Assembly: GCF_000003605.2 (NCBI RefSeq)
Contig: NW_003134352.1
Span: 254,823 to 281,031 of the forward strand
Source of the DNA: Saccoglossus kowalevskii
Taxonomy: Eukaryota; Hemichordata; Enteropneusta; Harrimaniidae
Reading direction: 5' to 3'
Length of the DNA stretch: 26,209 bases
This document shows positions 7,700-19,794 of the stretch, piece by piece (the first letter of the stretch is position 1; the number at the start of each line of letters is the position of its first letter). A program made the position numbers and the translations under genes. Below the pieces are notes generated by a model. It was not told the origin of the DNA and did no database searches. It saw nothing but the letters and a program-made list of their open reading frames with translations.

Positions 7700-8874
7700 G
7701 TAAGTGGTAAATCCAAATAATTGTAGCATGTCCGTGAAAGGCTCGCAGCCAGTCAGCGTTGCACTGCAGGTCGACTTGCTGATTCGAGTGGCGCGCCGCT
7801 CGATGTCAACATTATATTGATGGATTCGGTTTTCTTTGCTAACAAGGCGTTCGCGACTAGTGTCAGGACCTCAAATTTTACTCCTAGTTGTGTATGTTCA
7901 CTCAATCTCATTGCCAATATGATCGACACGTAAATATTGATCTTTGTCGGGGTTTATAGTGACTGACAGCGGAAGCGGCTTTTTTAAAAGCATCTTTGTT
8001 GTGTCTCTTTGAAAACGCTGGAGTCCTGTTTAATAATAACCACTTTAGAACATCCCTCCCCGAAGCGCCAGGATTGAGAGTTGTGTCTCAGGTCGTTGAC
8101 AGTATTCCCATGATTGAAAATAGGATGTTTACACAATCATTTGAATAAATGCAATCGACTTCAGCCAAGTGTTTGATTTAAAATTAAGGGTCAACGACAA
8201 GGTGTATTGAATTTGACCTCGTACACATGACATTTTGCACGTGTTGTCAATTCAACATCTTTGCTTCTTGTATACTTGAACCGATCGCATATAAATTTGT
8301 TGCTGAAAAATGACGCGACTGCGGTTTCCTTGATTTGACATAATTTCTGTTGGACATGTTGTATTGTGATTCAGCACGAAACTATGCTTTAGGAGATAAC
8401 AGCTGTCTTTGTCATCATCTCAATTTTCAGAATAGATAAAACACCAAGAATTTGGTTTATAAGTTATGGTTTGGATAAAATATTTGCAATAGATTACCAC
8501 CAAATAAATTATACACATACAGGATAGAGCAAATAGATTCATAATTTTGGAGAAATATTATTAGCATAACAATTGAAGTGAATAAAAACGTGGAACTAAC
8601 TCAAAAACTGATTAATATAATATCGTTAGTCACAATTTCACAATATTGTTCATTGATTCCACTTTATTTGATTATTGTTAGTGTGTGTTCTGTTCAAAAT
8701 TCTGGTGTTGTAGCTTGTTTTTGTTTTGGTTTGTTGTGCTAGTCATGGTTGAAAACCAGTAATACATATTTAAAATTATAAACTTCAGACTTGTGTGTTT
8801 CATAGTCATTACAAAAAAAAAATGTTATGATTTTTTTAATACCCAGAGTTGACAAATAATTTCATAAATTACAG
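7700..8874 (+). other. Intron 1 of the plus-strand gene
   Basis: Runs from donor GTAAGT at 7700 to acceptor ATTACAG at 8868-8874, 1175 bases. The first 400 bases remain CpG-richer, then AT-rich. No other feature seen. Confidence 0.45.
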
Positions 8875-8992
8875 AAATATTTTACTCTGCAAACCGTAGT
8901 CCTTCTTTTCCAAGGTATTTATTCAACCTGACAAATGGAACAGTGCTGTCTAAAACCGACTGTAGGAGATGGAACTTGTATCAGATGTGTAG
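8875..8992 (+). CDS. Second coding exon of the plus-strand gene
   Basis: 118 bases between acceptor TTACAG and donor TAG|GTAAAT. Read in the phase left by exon 1, it is open throughout: EIFYSANRSPSFPRYLF, then NLTNGTVLSKTDCRRWN and LYQMC, leaving two bases AG. The first codon after the donor is a stop, as expected at a true exon edge. It has three basic/Cys-Trp clusters and one potential N-glycosylation sequon (NLT). An alternative donor, AAG|GTATTT, at 8914/8915 would give a shorter exon with the same outgoing phase. No family recognised. Confidence 0.5.
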
Positions 8993-10553
8993 GTAAATCT
9001 GTTCTAGTACGTGCCAAGGTACATGTACCTTGTGAATCAATACATTTGGGTCTTTTGAATTATTGTATTTAAACATGCAACAGCTATAGACCTGTCTATA
9101 GTGAATTGGTGGTTCCATACAATGTACATACATGTACATGCTGCCCTGGGTTTAGTGTTTGGGGGTGTGTCCATATAGAATATATCACCCAAGAATAACT
9201 GTTATTTATTATCCAACTGCATTTATCTTGGTTGTCACTTGGTTAACCTTTATTACACCAACCTCTCACTATTCATGGGTTTCTGCTTTTGTAGCTTTTT
9301 CGTCTTCACTCATCCATGTATTGTATTTACTCTGAATTCTCTTGTGGTAAATTTGGTGATACCTTACACCCGTGCTGTTGCAGTCAGATCCTGACAGAAT
9401 GACAGTATTAATTATAGCATACTTATATCAAGTATCAGCTTGCTGTGAAACATGAAACAAAATGAATATACATGTGGTACATGGCTTTGTTGTTTTGTTG
9501 CATGAACCAAAAACGTAAATGTTATTTTTCTGCACTCCTTTGTTGCCTTTAGTCTTCTTATACTAACATGTAGAATATTACAATGAAAACTGGTGCACTT
9601 TCACCAGAGAAATAATTGGAGAAAATTGCAACATTTTTGTATCTCACACCCTTACCTTGTCTTATCAATCTAAAACTAAATGTGGCTGGCAGGATAATGA
9701 TTAAAGTTGCATTCACAGTTTTTAAAATCTGTGAGGTACCATCCCTTACCAGTATATATACACCACAAAATATGCTACCAAGTAATGAGAATTCACCTGC
9801 AGACTGAATGTGGATTTAAGCAGACCTCTCAGATTTACTTAAAGAATTATGTTTGTCCTTGAAACTCAGTTTTAACATTATAGGTGTGTTTGTCTATAAA
9901 AACCTCCAATACTCCAGAAATGTGTGAAAAGGTCTGTACAGGATAACTATTTTTAATATTATATATAAATATTTTTTTGCAATAAGATTATTCTTTGTAT
10001 GTTTTCAGCTTGTCTGAATATAACTTCAAGGCAATGAGTCACGGCTACTTTGCAAGATTCCTTTCCCATGAATGTCCTTAAAAATATAAATGGCTTGCAA
10101 CTATGCATATGAAAAATGTTGATGATGATTTTCCTGCTAATTTCTGACAAATTTTCCATCCTAGCCTTACCCTTGATTACTAAAAAAATAACTGTCGGAA
10201 GTTGTCCAATGAATCAAAAACCCAAAACCGGTACTACTGTAATTTATGTAAGATGTGGGATCAAGTTTCATTGTACTAGTAAATTGAAAACATAGGGGTG
10301 GATTGAGAGTGTTTCCTCTGGGTAACTAAAACCAAATACTGCCTTCTTGTGTTGTGTAATCACTCAGTATGTTACAACCCCCAGTGTACTGTAAAGACTC
10401 AATTACTCAACGACACTGACATGTGCCTTCACACCAATTGTGACATTTTTCATCTTGTTTGTCGTCTTTGAATAAATGAAGAAGAATAAATCATAAATAT
10501 GATTCAATTGAGATAGCTGTTGAAAATATTTCATCTCTATGAGTTTCATTCCA
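8993..10553 (+). other. Start of the long intron 2
   Basis: AT-rich. Contains an 18-bp perfect palindrome CAAGGTACATGTACCTTG at 9015-9032. A possible alternative terminal exon starts at about 10006 after acceptor TGTTTTCAG: in phase with exon 2 it reads SLSEYNFKAMSHGYFARF and stops eight codons later near 10080; support is weak. Otherwise nothing recognised. Confidence 0.3.
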
Positions 10554-10603
10554 NNNNNNNNNNNNNNNNNNNNNNNNNNNNNNNNNNNNNNNNNNNNNNN
10601 NNN
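10554..10603. other. Assembly gap of 50 N
   Basis: Fixed-length run of N; the true length is unknown. TACTGTAAAG just upstream (10388) looks like the end of the TA-flanked MITE family described below, so a repeat may have caused the gap. Confidence 0.95.
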
Positions 10604-11016
10604 CATTTAATTTCACTGTTTCGATATATTCTATTGTTATTTTAAATAGCATTATTTTACTTATCAGCACACAAAAATTTAAAACCAATGAATAGTTGAT
10701 GCCTTTACAGTATATGATTAACATATACTTAGCATATTATGCTAATGACATGCAAATGTGCCTGAATAATTATATTCTTTATTTTGATTGGCTGAGAATA
10801 AGAAAGTTGTCACAGTTGAATACCGGTACATTTATATACATGTAGCAATTAATTAATGAGTGAATCAACGAATACCAGTCACTTTCAGAAATGAAATTTC
10901 ATATTCATCATTCAATATGTGATACTGTAAACCGTTAACATTAGCATAATTTGAAGATGATTGTAAGGACATTTTGTGAATACTGCCTTCTCCCAAAGAA
11001 AGTAGTATTGCGTTGC
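10604..11016. other. Intronic AT-rich sequence
   Basis: Contains a perfect POU octamer ATGCAAAT at 10750-10757, a related ATGCTAAT at 10739-10746, and a CCAAT box (GATTGGCTGAG) at 10787. The clustering is suggestive of an enhancer but weak in AT-rich DNA. Confidence 0.25.
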
Positions 11017-11467
11017 AGGTAATTTGCTAGACTTGCTTACAGTCTGTTGCGATTCCGATGAAAAATTCTTGAAAAATAAATATAAATTGTGTAAATGAAA
11101 TCCCAACAGACTTGCCATCAGTGAAAGCGCCCTCACATTACCGCATTACCGGCCAGATTTGGGCTTGTAATGATTGACATGTCTAATATGTTTCAACCAA
11201 TCAGAAGACAGGCTAAGTAACATATCAACTGAGACCCCGAAACACATGACACTTTCTTGGATAAACTGGATAAACGAGAAACGATGGTTGTTTTACTCAA
11301 TTTTGTTGGCATCAAAAACATGGTAACATAGCGCAAGACAAGTAAACACAGGCACGTGCGATGTCTGGTTTATTGTTATGATCCGTGGCTCGGCTGCTCC
11401 AGCACCGTATAACGTATTCACCTCATCAGAATCGCAACAGACTGCAAGCTAGTCTACTAATTTGCCT
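11017..11467. repeat. Inverted repeat pair, about 45-bp arms, 361-bp spacer
   Basis: Left arm 11017-11061 and right arm 11423-11467 are near-perfect inverted copies in the core CAGTCTGTTGCGATTC (plus strand, left). Both arms, read outward, encode SSESQQT(V/A)S, and similarity fades over about 15 bases on the outer side. The spacer has CpG-richer sequence (CGCCCTCACATTACCGCATT) unlike its surroundings. It may be a foldback element or an inverted duplication of a small coding piece. Confidence 0.65.
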
Positions 11468-13059
11468 AACAATGGAATATGCTAAATCATCTTTTTCTCT
11501 ATTCTATTATTCATTAAGCTAAATGAGCTCCATTGTTTATCTCAAATTTGGGAAGAACCCTGTGCTGCTTTGACTTAATGTTTTAGCACCCGTGAGAAAT
11601 TTGACCTCTTACTAAAACTCAAAATATTATCTCTCGTGACATTGAAGCGGTTTAAAGTAATAACACCTTTTGTGTTTAATTTAATTTATTTATAATTTAA
11701 TTTATTGATATGACGTATTTGTTTTATTGTAATCACACCTCAAATAGTATTGTGCGTAAACCGATCATTACATTTGTTCCATGCTGGATCATTGCAATAT
11801 GACTTATTTTAACAGTAGAGTTTGTTACACATGTCATTTCAATGTAAGTGCGTGCATATAATAAACCATTCAGTTTACTGCAAGATTCAGCGTTAAATGT
11901 GAAATCAAACGCGAGTACAGACTAAACAAAAGTCATAATGTCTTAGCAATGTCAAAACAAATTTTAATAATGTTTAATAAAGTTTAATAATGTGCTATAC
12001 ACATATGATGTTGGTTCATTTGATAAGGTTATCTCTCCACGCAATATTTCCCTTTCATAGTTTGACATTAAGCTATAAAAAGAATAAATTCAAGTTACAA
12101 ATCAAATCGGTTGTTTTAAGTGGCAGATATTCGGTCCGCTTCTTTCACACAATATGCGAAAACACTTAAAGGTCAGATGCGATATTGTTAATTATTGAGT
12201 TCTCGTTACTACCGATACGTAGAATTGTTTCCCAAAAATTAGACAGTATTGTTGAGGAGAAGATGTTATGACTCCCAGTCTTAAAGTATCACATCCGATA
12301 AAGGTTCCATGCGACATGTACAACAAATAAAATAGGTATTAGTTATACTAAATTTGAGTACGAGTAGATGCTGTATTGGGACCACCACCTTTTAAGGATT
12401 CCAGGAAACATTTACTGCTACAATTTTTCCTGACTTCTTGCAAGTTTACATTATACTGTAAGCTATTTACAGTGAATATACATACATATTGGTAAAAAAT
12501 GACATTATGGATAACTTTTGTCTTTCAATATTTTTGTTTGATATTACTTGCTGACATAACACTGAATCATATTTCATTGTATAAAACTTAAAATATTTGT
12601 TGTATCACACAAAATATTTCTTTGTATTATTGGTGCGTACATGTGTCTGTTCTATTATTTCAAATTGAATGTGCTTTTCTAAGTCATTCAGGGAATAAGA
12701 ACTATTTCTAAGTTATTTCAGTGAAATAAGAACTATTGTGGAGGAGATCAACACAACAATTTCAGTGTATGATTATTATGATAAATTGTAACTCACTATT
12801 CATATCAATATGAAATATTGATCATAAATACTGCAAAACATGTCTTGATATTTAAACAAATTAATAAATTATGTTATAAATACACTATACCTTAGATGTG
12901 TAAACCTGTATTTATGTTTCCTTATTTGATCAATACCGGTAATCAAATGGAAATTTATGTCTATTTTGTTCAAAATTATTGAAAAGTTATTTGGTTCATA
13001 ATTGTGACTGTGAGTGAAACAAGATTTGCATGTGTTTTAAACGTACAGTTATTCACGTA
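11468..13059. other. Intronic AT-rich sequence with small tandem duplications
   Basis: No exon recognised. A 10-mer TTTAATAA(T/A)G is repeated three times at 11963-11992. A 29-30 base block is duplicated in tandem at 12677-12705 and 12706-12735 (TTCTAAGT...AATAAGAACTAT). Confidence 0.4.
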
Positions 13060-13281
13060 CTGTAAAGTGACTAATTTTCACTGGCACATGACACCGGGTT
13101 TGAATTTCACTGATTTAGTATTTCATGAATATTCAGTAGGTTTTAAATTCATGGTTTTATCATTTAGATAATGTGTTCTCTATGCTAAATTTTACATATT
13201 CACTGGGTTTTAATTTAGCGTATTTTCCAGTCAGCGAAATAAGCAAAATTAAAACCCAGTGAATAATTAACCCTTTCACAG
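13060..13281. mobile_element. TA-flanked MITE, family member 1 (222 bp)
   Basis: The left end CTGTAAAGTGACTAATTTTC and the right end (reverse complement) CTGTGAAAGGGTTAATTATT are imperfect terminal inverted repeats bordered by TA on both sides (13058-13059, 13282-13283). Inside the right half is a perfect 20-bp inverted repeat starting TATTCACTGGGTTTTAATTT. There is no coding capacity. TA flanks suggest a Tc1/mariner-type or similar transposase mobilised it; this is inference. Confidence 0.65.
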
Positions 13282-13619
13282 TAGTGTACTACCGGGTAGT
13301 ATACTGTACAGTAAATTGTGTAATATTAGATCTGACAGTGCATCTTGGCCTACAATATTGAGGTTAGGGGTATTGTACATTACAGTTTCTATGGACTGAC
13401 TCATCGGTACTGAATGTACCATGCATCAAAACAATGGGTATCTTGTGAAGGCATGTGATAGGTGTGTGACCTTACTATTCATTGTACATTTACATGTACT
13501 TGAAGTCTGCACAGAAATCTCTGACCTCAACCATGATTTTAAGGGAACTTTGATATTTTGTTATTGTCTTGTCTGTATTGGTTGGAAACTTAAAAAATAT
13601 GTATAGTGATCAAGATTAA

Positions 13620-13744
13620 AGCGCGGTGGTCGTCGCGCAGTACGTGTTCGAATTTCATGTGAATAAACAATGTATTTTACACGCGTTGTATACGTCGCTA
13701 TGAGTCTCATATCGAACAGGACGCGACGCGACGACTGCCGCCCT
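13620..13744. mobile_element. TTAA-flanked MITE-like element (125 bp)
   Basis: Bordered by TTAA at 13616-13619 and 13745-13748. The termini AGCGCGGTGGTCGTCGCG and, in reverse complement, AGGGCGGCAGTCGTCGCG match at 15 of 18 positions; similarity continues inward over TGTTCGA. It is strikingly GC- and CpG-rich in AT-rich DNA. The TTAA target duplication is typical of piggyBac and some Sola elements; the ends do not start with the usual piggyBac CCC, so the family is uncertain. Confidence 0.6.
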
Positions 13745-13748
13745 TTAA

Positions 13749-15626
13749 ACCACATTTGCTACCAGGGCTATGATTATCGTATTTGCTTGTTAGAAGTGCA
13801 TCTCCAATATATGGCAGATTTGTTTTATATTTTATCATTAAAATATGTAACCATAGAAACACGTCTGTAATTACGCAAGTGTGTGCATTACTAATAGAGC
13901 AAATATGGTATACACATAAATAATTTGATGTATTTAGAAATATAATTTCTTCTCGTGGTGTAGAAAACGAATAGAGAATGGTAATTTTAAACATCTGGGT
14001 ACGGGTGTTGTTTGTAATATTTTCAAAGTGACTTTATTAAAACCTAGACCTTAGAAATATCTTTTCCAAGGTCTATGATTAAAACCATCTCTCACCTCAA
14101 CAATTGAAGTTGCTCATTGGTGCGTTGCGAATTGCTAAAATTAAAAAAAAAATTGTTTTTCTTTTTTCAAGTGCCACTAACCTGAGCTCTTTCTGTGGGC
14201 AACATGAGAATAACAACACATGGAAACCCATTAATCGTGAAGTAACAAGTTTGTTTTGATCGTCTAAATTGTTTTTATTTTTTACCGGAAAATATTTTGT
14301 GCCCTTTATGAACATTAAAATATTTTATACTTGGTACATTTTCTCATTTCCCTTGAAACCATTCAATTTAATCGACTCGATAATATTAATTATTAACAAC
14401 ATGTCTAATTAAGTCACACCCAATTAGACTTTCATATACATATGTGACAAGTGACTTGGCAGGAACAGTAATGGCTGCCACGCCTAATCCTCTCTTTCTT
14501 GGTCTGCACCACAAGATGATAACATCTGTATTTGCTTTATTAGAATTGAAAACAAAATAAGGTTGAGTATACTGGATCATTAAAATATTACTTATTTTGA
14601 ACATCTACACACTTGTATACACACGCTTTGTCATTTGCATTTATAAGCACACACACACGCACAACAAATGGAGCAAATACGATACCTGAGAATGTTTCAC
14701 TGACATTTTAAGACCTACCCCCAGTACTAGTACTTGAAATACAAATTCTTTTCTATCTTGTGTACTTTAAAATCATCAAATCATGCATATATAGAGTGAA
14801 AAAATTATAATTTAAATTTATATATGTGTGTAATGTATTTAATATTAATAAGATCTTTTTATTTCTTATTACTTTTTTGTATATATTAGACCCTGTTGTC
14901 AGGGATAATGTTATTGTAATATATATAAATACATGAACTTGTTTGCATAATCGCATGTTTCTCAGGATTCTGCATCTCCGCAATACAACATACATGATAA
15001 ATTATTCAAATTTCAATTGGCTAGTCTAGACAATCGCTGTACATCAGGCATTTAGTGTAAATATACTTTATTTTAATGGAGCTAATCCGTGAGGGCTCTA
15101 GGAACGAACATGTACACATCAGATCAATTTATTTCTCAGTGTGCACACGTACGGGAAAAAAAGGGTGACATTGCCAGTGTTTGCATTTTGAATATAGACT
15201 GGTTTGGTGTTCCTTATTTGGTATATATGTTATGTGCTTATTAGTGCCTGGAAAAATGGAAATAAGAACCTACCGGTAATTCCAATATGAGATTACCCAA
15301 TTTCTATAATGTTTCTCAAAACAAAAATGGCAGTACTTCTGTTACAATTGAATTAGCGGCTGGTTAAGTATGAGAGATGACAAACCTTTACCATTATCTT
15401 GATTTTACGAACACAGCTGTGGTAATATTATGGTGTTGATTCAATTTACTTCAAATTTGTTGCTCTGATGATTTTATTGCATTTTCTAAAACTAATTAAA
15501 AGATAAAAAGTGTCCTGAGAATATTTAATTTCATAATATTTGGCATTGTGAAAGTTGATTATATAGTATAGAATACACGTCAGTGTTCTACATGTGTGTT
15601 GTGGAGCTTAAACTTTAACTCCAATA
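13749..15626. other. Intronic sequence between MITEs
   Basis: No supported exon. AGAGCAAATATGGTATAC at 13897 recurs in variant form at 17558 and has related GGAGCAAATAC at 14670 and 23595, perhaps traces of another short repeat. An exon-like plus-strand frame at 14462 (MAATPNPLFLGLHHK) follows a good acceptor but does not fit the phase after exon 2. The start of an AT-rich low-complexity zone lies at 14800-14930. Confidence 0.3.
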
Positions 15627-15834
15627 CTGTGAAATACTTTATCTTAGCTGGAATTAATTTTCGCTGAAAAGGCATTTTGGGTTTTTTGTATGGAATTTAT
15701 TTTCACTGATTTTTGATGAGTTGAATGTAAAATATAAGGAAAAAAGTATGTTCGCTGGATTTTATTTTCACGAAATCATCCCTTCAGCGAAAAAAGCGAA
15801 AATAAATTCCAAGCGAAAATAAAGTATTCTTCAG
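15627..15834. mobile_element. TA-flanked MITE, family member 2 (208 bp)
   Basis: The left end CTGTGAAATACTTTATCTTA and the right end in reverse complement CTGAAGAATACTTTATTTTC are terminal inverted repeats over about 40 bases, with TA on both sides (15625-15626, 15835-15836). Subterminal TTTTCGCTG motifs occur several times. No coding capacity. Confidence 0.75.
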
Positions 15835-15836
15835 TA

Positions 15837-18800
15837 TACCATAATGTGTCTGTGAGTATACTTATGATTGACATATTTGTAGATAGGAAAGGCATTAAGG
15901 CAATGAAAGGAGGATCCAAGATTAGAAAATGTTTTAATGGCCCCATGTGTTTTGTACCTTATGCTGTATCTTCTCTGTCTGTTATTATAAGTCTTGTTCT
16001 CTGTTAATAAAGCCACTTCCATGTTAAAAATGGGTGTAGGGAATTCCATTCACAGCATATACAATGTACAAGTACATGTATGTGGTTTTAGTCTGTAGTT
16101 GTGGATCAATAAAAATTGTTTTTGAGAACATTACACAACTAATCGAAGTTGTGATGAAAGACATTGCTTTTATCCTTCATCATAATTTTGATGTCAGAGA
16201 AGCCATTTGTCGCTAGAAGATGCAAGTTCACAATTTTTTTTATCGTTTTTATTCTTTCTATTTTACATGATTCTTAATAATACAAGCTTGAAATTATAGA
16301 CATAGAATAACTTCTAATTCAATGTCCATAACATTAACGCTGTAATTAACTCACTCGATTGTAGCTAACTATAATTAATACTGTAATTAGATTAAATATT
16401 TGTTTTAATTGGTCACTAATTATTAATGATGAGAGTTTTTATGAAAGGTTTGAATTTTGTGAGACGATTCCCAGAATACTGACGAAACGATTTCTGCATG
16501 AAAATTCCATTTGTCATCAACTGCTCATTATAGAACACTTTTATGAAGTGGAAACGACATAACTTAAAATTTAAATAAACAGATGATTAGGATCTATAGC
16601 CATTGAAAGTTTGTTAGTATTTACCCACAGCACCAGTATTGCCTACGTTTTCAACATGGCATAGTAAATTTATTACAATAGAAATAAAAATTGTTTTCCA
16701 CCATAGGAAATCCACTGTACTTGAATAATTTAAAAATTTGAAATAAACTGTGTCAGGGTTCGGTTGAAGCGTGTATCTCGGTCATATATATAGATCTCAA
16801 TGTTACATTTGTAACTATGCTATCTTTAAATTATGTTAAAAATTGCGTTAACTTCAAACTCTACTTTGCAAAAAATGGATTTCATTGTTTCATGGGTTAC
16901 TTTACAACTTTCTATTGCTTAAATGGTGTAGGGAATGTGGTATACTGTATCACCAAATTACATAGCCACATATGCGTCTTTGTAATGTGTTTCTAATCAG
17001 AAGTAGTAATATATTGAAAACCTTATCTCATGACATCACTTACATTGTATTTGTAGAGCGTACTGAAGCATGTGGCATCGCATACATGCATTGTGCATTC
17101 AATTCTTTTGGGATGATATCACTCGTATCAACCAGCGCTATGAACAATGAATATCAGATGTTAACTTATTTTTGTTTGTACGTAAAAGACATTCAACCTC
17201 TCTGGTATACAAATATTGGCTCAAGCTGATTGTAATACAATAATTGGTGATAAAACCCACCTACCTGTTTAGTAGCTGGACACGTGTGCCTACCATTAAA
17301 CCTTTGAGTGAAAAAGTTAACTTTTGTGTCACCTTTTACAAAATAAAACTTACCTTTTCCCCTAAAAAAAATGTTAATCAAGTACTGCGACCAATAGCTG
17401 TTTCCAGCCCAGGGAGGTTAAAAATTACAATTTTTTTGAAATGGTACCCTGATGTATTTGTTCTATTAGTATATGCGCTTACGTGAATAACACAGATATC
17501 TGTAGTCAAATTAAATTAGGTTTACGTGTGCTTTCTATTTGAGATGTGCTTATAATAGAGGGAATATGGTATACCGATATGTACGTGTACACATGTACTT
17601 TTGTAACAGGAATTGTGAGTAGCATTTGCATACATTCAAATAAATGTCAGATATGTGTATAGGAAATATCCATACTGCTTCCAAATCTTGAACGCATAAA
17701 TCTGAGAGTCGGACAAATGTGAACGTTTGTTGCATTGTTCACATGCGATTTTTAGCACATCATTTTCGTTAGATTCAGCCCTATAGTAATTTCTGAAGCT
17801 GGTTTACCATGAATGATATATACCAGGCTAGTGATTCACATATCTTCACTGGTGTTGTATGCTGTGCATGGTCTTGGTGTCCGAGTTGCCATACTCAGCT
17901 GGGCATGAGACTGTTACAAGTGCCGTTGTTATTTCACCTGTTCAATATTTATATTATAATAAACAAGTTGGATCTGACTATAACTTGTACCAGTTTCTGT
18001 TATAAGGCTTCTGAGCAGGCATAGTGTGCTCTCATTTAGAGCCTTGAAATTTTTTTTTTTATTTTATTTTATTTTATTTTGGACTAAATTGTTTTTCATT
18101 ACCTACAGGTTCTGTTGGAAATTGTTGAAAAAAATGTGAAGGTTTATTTTGCAAAAAAGAGCAAAAATTTACTAGCATTCAATGGGTTATTCTATAGATC
18201 TTGTATCTAGGATGTATGGTTAAACAAAGGTTCAGATAGTAGATTTGAATTGGTAGAGAATTTTCCCCCATTTGATGAAATACTGTGAGATATTGTGATT
18301 ACTTTTTGGATACAATCGAGAGCTTCTCATTATGTGACAAGTTTAAAATCCCATCTGCAAATGAAACACAAGGAATGTTTTTTCTTTTAAATTTCTGTAA
18401 ATTTTGTCACCATTTTCAAAATAGGTACAAATACTCAACTATTTCAGGTATTTACAGAGATGCTAATTTTGTATGTTGTCCGTAAACAAAAAAACACCAC
18501 ACACTCCTACAAAGTCAATAACAAGCACACATGTCTGCGAGATTCTTCTGATGGAATGCGTGTCCTCCATATACTAATATTTGACTTGTGTTGGGTTTCA
18601 CCAAAGACAGTGAATTCATACATGGTGGGAGTTCTCTTTCATTGATTCCAATTGCATCAGTTCATAAAATGAAATATTTGGCTACACTTGGGTACGCCTG
18701 GCGAGTAAATATAGCCTAAATTCTTGTAGCTAGGCTTGTCAATAACAATTTATGTCATCAGAATAATGTTTAGAACATCAACGATTACAGAATTATTCCT

Positions 18801-18981
18801 CAATCCTACATTATATACATACAGTGTTTGTAGTAGTCATCTGTTTAAAGAACAGACGTGCCTAACTTGTAATAAGAACAATTCTATATAAATACCACCA
18901 TGATATTATGCTGAATGAAATGTGTCAGATAAATTACAAAGAGCAAAAAAAAAGGGGGGGGACCCCTCTCCTCGCGAACTT
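15837..18981. other. Intronic AT-rich sequence
   Basis: No exon in the required phase recognised. A short exon-like stretch at 18109 after CTACAG reads VLLEIVEKNVK but is in the wrong phase and has a weak donor. An (ATTTT)n tract lies at about 18050-18080 and a homopolymer junction A9-G8 at 18946-18961. Confidence 0.3.
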
Positions 18982-18995
18982 GTTTCCATGGTAAC
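18982..18995. promoter_or_regulatory. RFX X-box-like site
   Basis: GTTTCCATGGTAAC is a full inverted pair of RFX half-sites (GTTNCC, two-base spacer, GGNAAC). In animals such sites mark promoters of ciliary genes. A GGCGGCCATTTTG YY1-like motif follows at 19037-19049, and a TCGCGA at about 18972. The cluster may be an internal promoter or an intronic enhancer. Confidence 0.45.
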
Positions 18996-19020
18996 AATGA
19001 CTGTGATTTATTTTTTTTAG

Positions 19021-19073
19021 TTTTAAGCCCTGTTTTGGCGGCCATTTTGAATTGAAAATTGTTCTAAAACTAT
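19021..19073 (+). CDS. Weak exon candidate with strong splice-like borders
   Basis: 53 bases between TTTTTTTTAG and GTAAGTT. In the phase left by exon 2 it is open and reads SFKPCFGGHFELKIVLKL plus one base, but that outgoing phase would give a stop at the start of the exon at 20946. It could be an alternative exon, a noncoding first exon tied to the X-box cluster, or chance. Confidence 0.15.
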
Positions 19074-19794
19074 GTAAGTTCATATACATTGAGACTTATT
19101 TTGAGTTTGTATGCTTTCGTCTGACACAACCATGTCTGGTGTCTCCGGTTAGGCGTTTGATGTTAAGATATCACATTTGCTTCCCCTGTCTAATCTTTCA
19201 CATTTGGCATTTAATTCCACCTCAGGCTCGTATGTTATTCTGCGGTTGAATCCGAGGTGACTGTGAAATTATTACATTGGTTTTATTGCATAATTCATGG
19301 ACATGTCGTGGTTGTATACATTAATATAGTGTTTGTTATACTTTATTTAAGATGCAATTTATTCTTGCTCGTCATATTTTCACTATTGGTTTTATACCTC
19401 AATGAAAATCGTTAAAATTTAATCTTATTAAGAGTAATCTATCATATTAACTTTAAATGCCCATCATTTTCATCACCTGTCACAGAATAACCTGCATAAA
19501 TTTGTTAATATTTTTTCAAAGTGATGTATATTTTTTTTTAGAATTCACATATAATTTAATCAAATATTATTACATAATTTCATAATGTTTGCCATTTCCA
19601 TTGTCATTGTTTCCATTATTTTTGGGAAGTTCATGTGACTGGTTGTGTTACCAAAGCTTCACATTCACTAACATTGCTGACGTTATTATGTGAATCTAGT
19701 GAAATTTATTGCAAATACTTAATTAAAAACAGTTGAGTCAAAGCATATATGGAAGGTAGAATTTGATTTGTTGAACAAAACCTGTCAACAAACA
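19074..19794. other. AT-rich sequence, nothing recognised
   Basis: Poly-T tracts and short A/T runs only. No coding frame with balanced composition. Confidence 0.4.

Noticed and set aside
13640-13660. GTGTTCGAATTTC resembling a tRNA B box
   Set aside because: It lies in the arm of the TTAA element; no acceptor stem, A box or anticodon arm can be placed around it.
14386-14604. Minus-strand frame with WCRPRKRGLGVAAITVPAK, and an opposite-strand exon-like MAATPNPLFLGL
   Set aside because: Both strands look coding over the same 70 bases, neither fits the phase of the three-exon gene, and no strong donor is present.
18109-18141. Possible exon VLLEIVEKNVK after a good acceptor
   Set aside because: Needs phase 0 entry, while exon 2 leaves phase 2; the donor GTTTAT is weak.
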